Below are positions 16,269-19,697 of a stretch of 19,697 nucleotides of DNA, one piece after another. The stretch lies in assembly GCA_045652425.1 (NCBI GenBank), contig JAZRUG010000042.1, positions 1-19,697 on the forward strand. The letters run 5' to 3'. Within the stretch, counting starts at the first letter, position 1. Each line of letters starts with the position of its first letter. The notes beneath the pieces were generated by a model. The model worked only from the letters and a program-made list of their open reading frames with translations, was not told the origin of the DNA and did no database searches. The position numbers were made by a program, and so were the translations under genes. This DNA comes from RGIG1995 sp045652425 (GTDB lineage Bacteria > Bacillota > Clostridia > Oscillospirales > CAG-272).

Positions 16269-17738
16269 ATGAAACAGAGTTTAAAAATGCTTGTTTTGGC
16301 TCTTGTCGTTGTTGCAATAGCGGTTACTGCGGTCTTTTCGGCATCTGCAGCAGAGGCAAAGAAAAGAGTTGATCCTGCAACACTTCAGCCAACCAGCGAA
16401 AGAGTAATATTTATAAAAGATGCGCCTGCCGGTGGAAAACTTACGGGAGACGGAAGCGGATTTGATGCGGAAAATCCTTTTATTCCCGCAAATCACGAGG
16501 AATTTAATCCGGCAGAAGCAAATCCTAAAAATTATTTGCAGACAGCCTTTTATCAGGCAACCGAAGTGTTGGGAGATGACGGCGGAACCATAGTTATTTG
16601 CGGTCCCGTTCATTTTGGATTAAATGAAAGCTATGGCTCGGGTGGAACGACAAAGGACGTATTCACTTATAAGTGGGGAAGCAAAAAGGTTATTAAGTTT
16701 ACGTCTGTTTACAACGGTGTAGACTACCGTAAAGATGCAGGGGCAAAAATAACCCTTGAAACTCCTGCAGAGATAGGTGTTCTCGGTTCATCTATTTGGG
16801 AAAATATAACTATTGAGACTATTGGTACCGAACGTGTTATGTCTTTCGGAAGCCATCCTACGCTTATAGGCGAGGGTGTTGATACTCATCCTGCAGATTC
16901 CGCATATAACGAAGTGGCTGCGAATTACGTAAGCCTTTCAGGTGGACACAGATATGCAAGAGGCGATGACCAGATTCCTACGCTTACTGTTCAGTCAGGT
17001 ACGTATAACAAGATTGTCGGCGGTCTTTGGGGTGTTTCTATAGGCAAGGAAATGACAAACGCTACGACTTATTTGACTCTTGAAGGTTCTACTACAGTTC
17101 TTGGTGCAATTAACGGAACTATCGGAAAGAATACGGATTTCAGCGGACACGCTAATATTACCATAAACGGCGGTAAATATGCTTGTGACATTTTCGGTGT
17201 CGGACCGACAGGTATGACTAATACAGACGGTACCGTTGATGTTATAATAAACGGTGGAGATTTCAGCGAAGCGTGGTCGATTTGCAAAACTGCTCCATCT
17301 ATTTCTAAAAACGCTCCTGCATTATCAGTTCTTGATTTTTCGGGATTTACCGGCGAAACGAAAGATTTGGCACGAGCTTTTGCGGTTTCTCTTGATTTTG
17401 ATACTGTTAAACTTCCCGAAGGTGTCACCGAAGCTGATCTTCTTGCTATGGTTGACAAAGATGCCATTCCGGAAACTGCGGCACCTGAAACTGCAGCTCC
17501 CGAAACAAAAGCACCTGAAACTCAAGCGGTTACTTCTGTTGTTGACGATGAATCACCTGCTGATATCGAAACAGATAAAGTCGACGAGGAAGAGGAAAAA
17601 GATAATACGGTTCCCAATGATACCCAAGAGAGCAGTAGCAATCTGACACTTATTCTCATTATAGTTATAGTTGCCGCTGTTGTTGTATTGGGCGGACTGG
17701 GCGTTGCAATAATAGTATTACTCGCCAAGAAAAAATAA
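16269..17738 (+). CDS. Secreted membrane-anchored protein of unknown family, paralogue 1
   Basis: This is a 489-residue protein. A signal peptide spans about residues 1-28 with an AxA-type end (SASAAEA). A conserved core (about 44-385) follows, then a Pro/Glu/Thr linker with ETAAP-type pentads (about 401-420), an acidic stretch (about 425-452), and a C-terminal membrane segment (459-486) ending in KKK. There is no LPXTG motif, so it is probably held by the membrane helix with its tail inside. The core has rung-like motifs: LTVQSGTYNKIVGG, NITINGGKYACDI and VIINGGDF, suggesting a beta-helix fold. Two Cys, 111 and 306, are shared with the paralogue. ATG 16269 is chosen with AGGAG ten bases upstream; the in-frame GTG at 16260 overlaps the ribosome binding site. 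I recognise no family or function. Confidence 0.85.
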   Translation: MKQSLKMLVLALVVVAIAVTAVFSASAAEAKKRVDPATLQPTSERVIFIKDAPAGGKLTGDGSGFDAENPFIPANHEEFNPAEANPKNYLQTAFYQATEVLGDDGGTIVICGPVHFGLNESYGSGGTTKDVFTYKWGSKKVIKFTSVYNGVDYRKDAGAKITLETPAEIGVLGSSIWENITIETIGTERVMSFGSHPTLIGEGVDTHPADSAYNEVAANYVSLSGGHRYARGDDQIPTLTVQSGTYNKIVGGLWGVSIGKEMTNATTYLTLEGSTTVLGAINGTIGKNTDFSGHANITINGGKYACDIFGVGPTGMTNTDGTVDVIINGGDFSEAWSICKTAPSISKNAPALSVLDFSGFTGETKDLARAFAVSLDFDTVKLPEGVTEADLLAMVDKDAIPETAAPETAAPETKAPETQAVTSVVDDESPADIETDKVDEEEEKDNTVPNDTQESSSNLTLILIIVIVAAVVVLGGLGVAIIVLLAKKK

Positions 17739-17756
17739 ATAAAAACATTTAAAATC

Positions 17757-17790
17757 AAAAAACTGTTTCGTGGAGAAACAGTTTTTTGTT
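17757..17790 (+). terminator. Intrinsic terminator of paralogue 1
   Basis: A 13-bp perfect stem, A6-CTGTTTC / GAAACAG-T6, with a 5-base loop and a closing T run, 18 bases after the stop. It separates the two paralogues transcriptionally. Confidence 0.9.
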
Positions 17791-17914
17791 TGCTTTAAAA
17801 AGCAGTAGAATAAAAAAATGAAAGTCTATTTATTGTTAAAATTTAAAGATTTGTTTTGGTGTACAAAAAAACAACTGTGTTTTTGTTTAACCATACAAAA
17901 ATAATATAAACCGA

Positions 17915-17943
17915 TTGAAAAAAAGCCAAAAATGTGATATAAT
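17915..17943 (+). promoter_or_regulatory. Promoter of the second paralogous surface protein
   Basis: TTGAAA (17915-17920), a 17-bp spacer and TATAAT (17938-17943) with an extended -10 TG. The leader is about 70 bases and may form a weak hairpin (TAGCT near 17965 with AGCTA near 17988). The spacing and hexamers mirror those of paralogue 1. Confidence 0.87.
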
Positions 17944-18022
17944 ACTTCTGTTAAATATATCGGTAGCTCTAATCTCGGTTTGAAGCTAAAATCCGAAAAA
18001 AATTATAAAGGAGAGTTTTATT

Positions 18023-19534
18023 ATGAAAAACTTTGCAAAACTTTTGGTTTTGGCATTGTCAGTTGCTATGATTGCATCATTGTTTGCAGTAAGCGTATTT
18101 GCAGCTCCCGCAACTGAACCCGGTGCTGATCCCACAAAACTCGTTCCCGGAAGCGATAAAGTTATCTTTATTAAGGATGCTCCCAGAGACGAAAATTATG
18201 TAGTAACAGGCGAACTTACCGGTGACGGTACAGGTACAGACGCTGAAAACCCCTTGAAGCCTACAGACCATGAAAAATTCACTCCCGATGCTGATCACCC
18301 CAACTATCACCTCCAGACAGCTTTCTATCAGGCAACTGAAATGCTTGCTGAAACAGGCGGTACTATAGTTATTTGCGGTCCCGTTTACTTCGGTGAACTT
18401 GAATCCTGGGGTAACGGTGCGTCTGTAAGAGACGTATTTACAGCTAACTTTAAGAACAACGTAATTAAGTTCACATCTGTTTACAACGGTGTTGACTACC
18501 GTGAAACAGCAGATGCAAAGATGATTGTTAATACTCCTGCAATGGTATCTATTCTTGGTTCTTCTATTTGGGAGAACATTGATATCGCAACAGTATCTAC
18601 AGGTCGTGCAATTACATTCGATGAATATTGCACATACATTGGCGAAGGCATTAAGTGCTATCCTACAGACGATGCATTTGAAGGTGTTGCACAGAACTAC
18701 ATTAGCCTTGCTAACGGACACAGATATGCTGCAAGTAAGGATGAAAATCCCACAATGACAGTTATGTCCGGTACATATAACATCATTGCCGGCGGCGCTT
18801 GGGGTACGGTAGCGACATCCGGAGACAAACCTATTGTTATGGAAAATGCTAACGTAAATCTTACTCTCGGCGGAACAACAAAGGTTCTCGGACAGCTTTT
18901 TGGTACAGTTCAGGCAAAGATGAGCTTTTCCGGTAATGCAAACATTACAATTAACGGCGGTACTTACGAGTGCGACATCAACTGTGTTGGACCTACAGGT
19001 ATGCTTAACACAGACGGTGTTGTTAACCTCAAGATTAACGGCGGTGATTTCAAAAATTCTTGGTCTATTAACAAGGCAGCTATGGGCGCAACAAACAATA
19101 TGCCTGCAGCATGTACAGTAGATTTCTCCGGTTGGACCGGTGAAAAGGTTGACCTTGCATTTGCTCACTCTGTAATTACTGATATTACAGATATTAAACT
19201 TCCCGCAGGTGTTGATGCTTCCGGCTTCCAGGCTCTCATTGATGCTTACGTTCCTGCAGAAACTGAGGCTCCCGCAGCAACTGATGCTCCCGTAGCAACT
19301 GACGCTCCTGCAGCTACAGATGCTCCTGCAGCAACTGATGCTCCCGCAGCTACAGAGGCTCCCGCAGCAACTGACGCTCCCGCGGCTAACGAAACAGAAG
19401 CTCCCGATGCAACAACTCCCGACGCTGATGAAGAAGGCGGCTCTAACATGACAATTATCATTATTGCTATCGTAGCAGTAGTAGTAATTGCAGGCGTAGT
19501 AGTTGGTATCGTTCTTGCAAAGAAAAAGAAATAA
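18023..19534 (+). CDS. Secreted membrane-anchored protein of unknown family, paralogue 2
   Basis: This 503-residue protein is homologous to the preceding gene along most of the core. A signal peptide ends near VSVFA-AP (27/28). The core spans about 44-395 and shares GGTIVICGPV, IKFTSVYNGVDYR, LGSSIWENI, GHRYA and VGPTGM with its neighbour. Rung-like motifs MTVMSGTYNIIAGG, NITINGGTYECDI and LKINGGDF suggest a parallel beta-helix. An Ala/Thr/Pro linker with six hexads (418-453) leads to a C-terminal membrane segment (476-499) and a KKKK tail. Shared Cys are 118 and 316; this copy has extra Cys at 203, 212, 321 and 364. The ribosome binding site AAAGGAG lies 8 bases before ATG 18023. The strong promoter and the regular, C-ending codons of the linker hint at high expression. 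No known family was recognised; a surface structural or adhesive role is a guess. Confidence 0.87.
   Translation: MKNFAKLLVLALSVAMIASLFAVSVFAAPATEPGADPTKLVPGSDKVIFIKDAPRDENYVVTGELTGDGTGTDAENPLKPTDHEKFTPDADHPNYHLQTAFYQATEMLAETGGTIVICGPVYFGELESWGNGASVRDVFTANFKNNVIKFTSVYNGVDYRETADAKMIVNTPAMVSILGSSIWENIDIATVSTGRAITFDEYCTYIGEGIKCYPTDDAFEGVAQNYISLANGHRYAASKDENPTMTVMSGTYNIIAGGAWGTVATSGDKPIVMENANVNLTLGGTTKVLGQLFGTVQAKMSFSGNANITINGGTYECDINCVGPTGMLNTDGVVNLKINGGDFKNSWSINKAAMGATNNMPAACTVDFSGWTGEKVDLAFAHSVITDITDIKLPAGVDASGFQALIDAYVPAETEAPAATDAPVATDAPAATDAPAATDAPAATEAPAATDAPAANETEAPDATTPDADEEGGSNMTIIIIAIVAVVVIAGVVVGIVLAKKKK
19274..19381 (+). repeat. 18-bp tandem repeat encoding a (A/V)AT(D/E)AP linker
   Basis: Six consecutive 18-bp units, each coding for a hexapeptide of the form AATDAP (one begins with Val, one has Glu). 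Units differ mostly at silent positions. Flanking EAP motifs suggest more degenerate copies on both sides. Such arrays can change length by replication slippage. Confidence 0.9.
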
Positions 19535-19556
19535 GTTTAACTTAAACTAAATATAA

Positions 19557-19586
19557 AACAACCTCGATTATTTCGGGGTTGTTTTT
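19557..19586 (+). terminator. Intrinsic terminator of paralogue 2
   Basis: The stem AACAACCTCGA / TCGGGGTTGTT (one G-U pair) has a 5-base loop and is followed by a T run. A separate small palindrome, AGTTTAA-C-TTAAACT, at 19534-19548 overlaps the last base of the stop codon. Confidence 0.88.
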
Positions 19587-19613
19587 ACGTTGTAGCATAT
19601 TTCAAAATACTAT

Positions 19614-19697
19614 CTATAAATAAAACATTACCTCTATGTATTTTAAAAAGTATGCAAATACCGAAGAAAATTCCAAAGACATCACCTCTGTGTAGGC
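19614..19697 (-). other. Possible 3' end of a minus-strand gene, or non-coding repeat
   Basis: On the minus strand one frame stays open from the window edge for 27 codons to a TAG at 19614-19616; another frame of the same strand is also open for a similar distance. The stretch holds two near-identical 11-mers, ACCTCTATGTA (19630-19640) and ACCTCTGTGTA (19684-19694), 54 bp apart. It may be the tail of a converging gene or a repeat element. The evidence is too thin to choose. Confidence 0.2.

Noticed and set aside
18077..19168. Long minus-strand open frame of 363 codons antisense to paralogue 2
   Set aside because: Its translation is Cys- and Val-rich without domain features. The plus strand has a signal peptide, ribosome binding site, promoter, terminator and a homologue next door, so this is a shadow of biased codon use.
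19274..19381. CRISPR-like or non-coding tandem array
   Set aside because: The units are contiguous 18-mers without spacers and stay in frame as a Pro/Ala/Thr protein linker.

Overview
The window looks like a chromosomal piece of an AT-rich, Gram-positive anaerobe of the class Clostridia, probably an uncultured gut or rumen Oscillospirales-type bacterium. This is inference from gene content. The signs are strong AGGAGG-type ribosome binding sites, sigma-A-like promoters (TTGAxx, 17-bp spacer, TATAAT/TAAAAT, often with an extended -10 TG), a short type-3 prolyl-tRNA synthetase with a C-terminal zinc site, a dockerin-bearing surface protein, an MsmK-type sugar ABC ATPase, a GH2 beta-galactosidase and a GxDLY-type SGNH esterase. 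No rRNA, tRNA, CRISPR array, prophage or insertion sequence was seen.

Layout. (1) Positions 1-3134 hold the 3' part of a very large modular secreted protein that ends in a dockerin. It contains an intragenic 594-bp repeat, and a strong terminator follows it. (2) Positions 3135-3470 are gene-free and packed with small hairpins that resemble dispersed intergenic repeats of gut clostridia. (3) Positions 3471-4746 hold a monocistronic, orphan sugar-ABC ATPase on the minus strand. (4) Positions 4842-7958 form a minus-strand operon of three genes: a 32-residue membrane peptide that ORF callers miss, an RsuA-family pseudouridine synthase, and Tex. A divergent promoter pair separates it from (5), an NlpC/P60 lipoprotein on the plus strand. 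(6) Positions 9137-12287 hold a lacZ-type GH2 gene under its own extended -10 promoter. It converges on (7), a minus-strand proS-rodA-like pair, and the two share a bidirectional terminator. (8) Divergent from proS is an SGNH hydrolase. (9) Positions 16158-19586 hold two consecutive paralogous secreted, membrane-anchored proteins of an unrecognised family. Each has its own near-consensus promoter and its own terminator.

How the genes fit together. Plant- or host-glycan use is suggested by the GH2 enzyme, the esterase, the dockerin protein and the multi-sugar ATPase, although none of them is co-transcribed. Housekeeping functions (proS, SEDS glycosyltransferase, Tex, pseudouridine synthase, NlpC/P60) are interleaved. 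The best candidate for something undescribed is the pair of paralogous surface proteins at the right end. They have repeated beta-helix-like rungs, variable Pro/Ala/Thr linkers and C-terminal membrane anchors with Lys tails, and their promoters suggest high expression.
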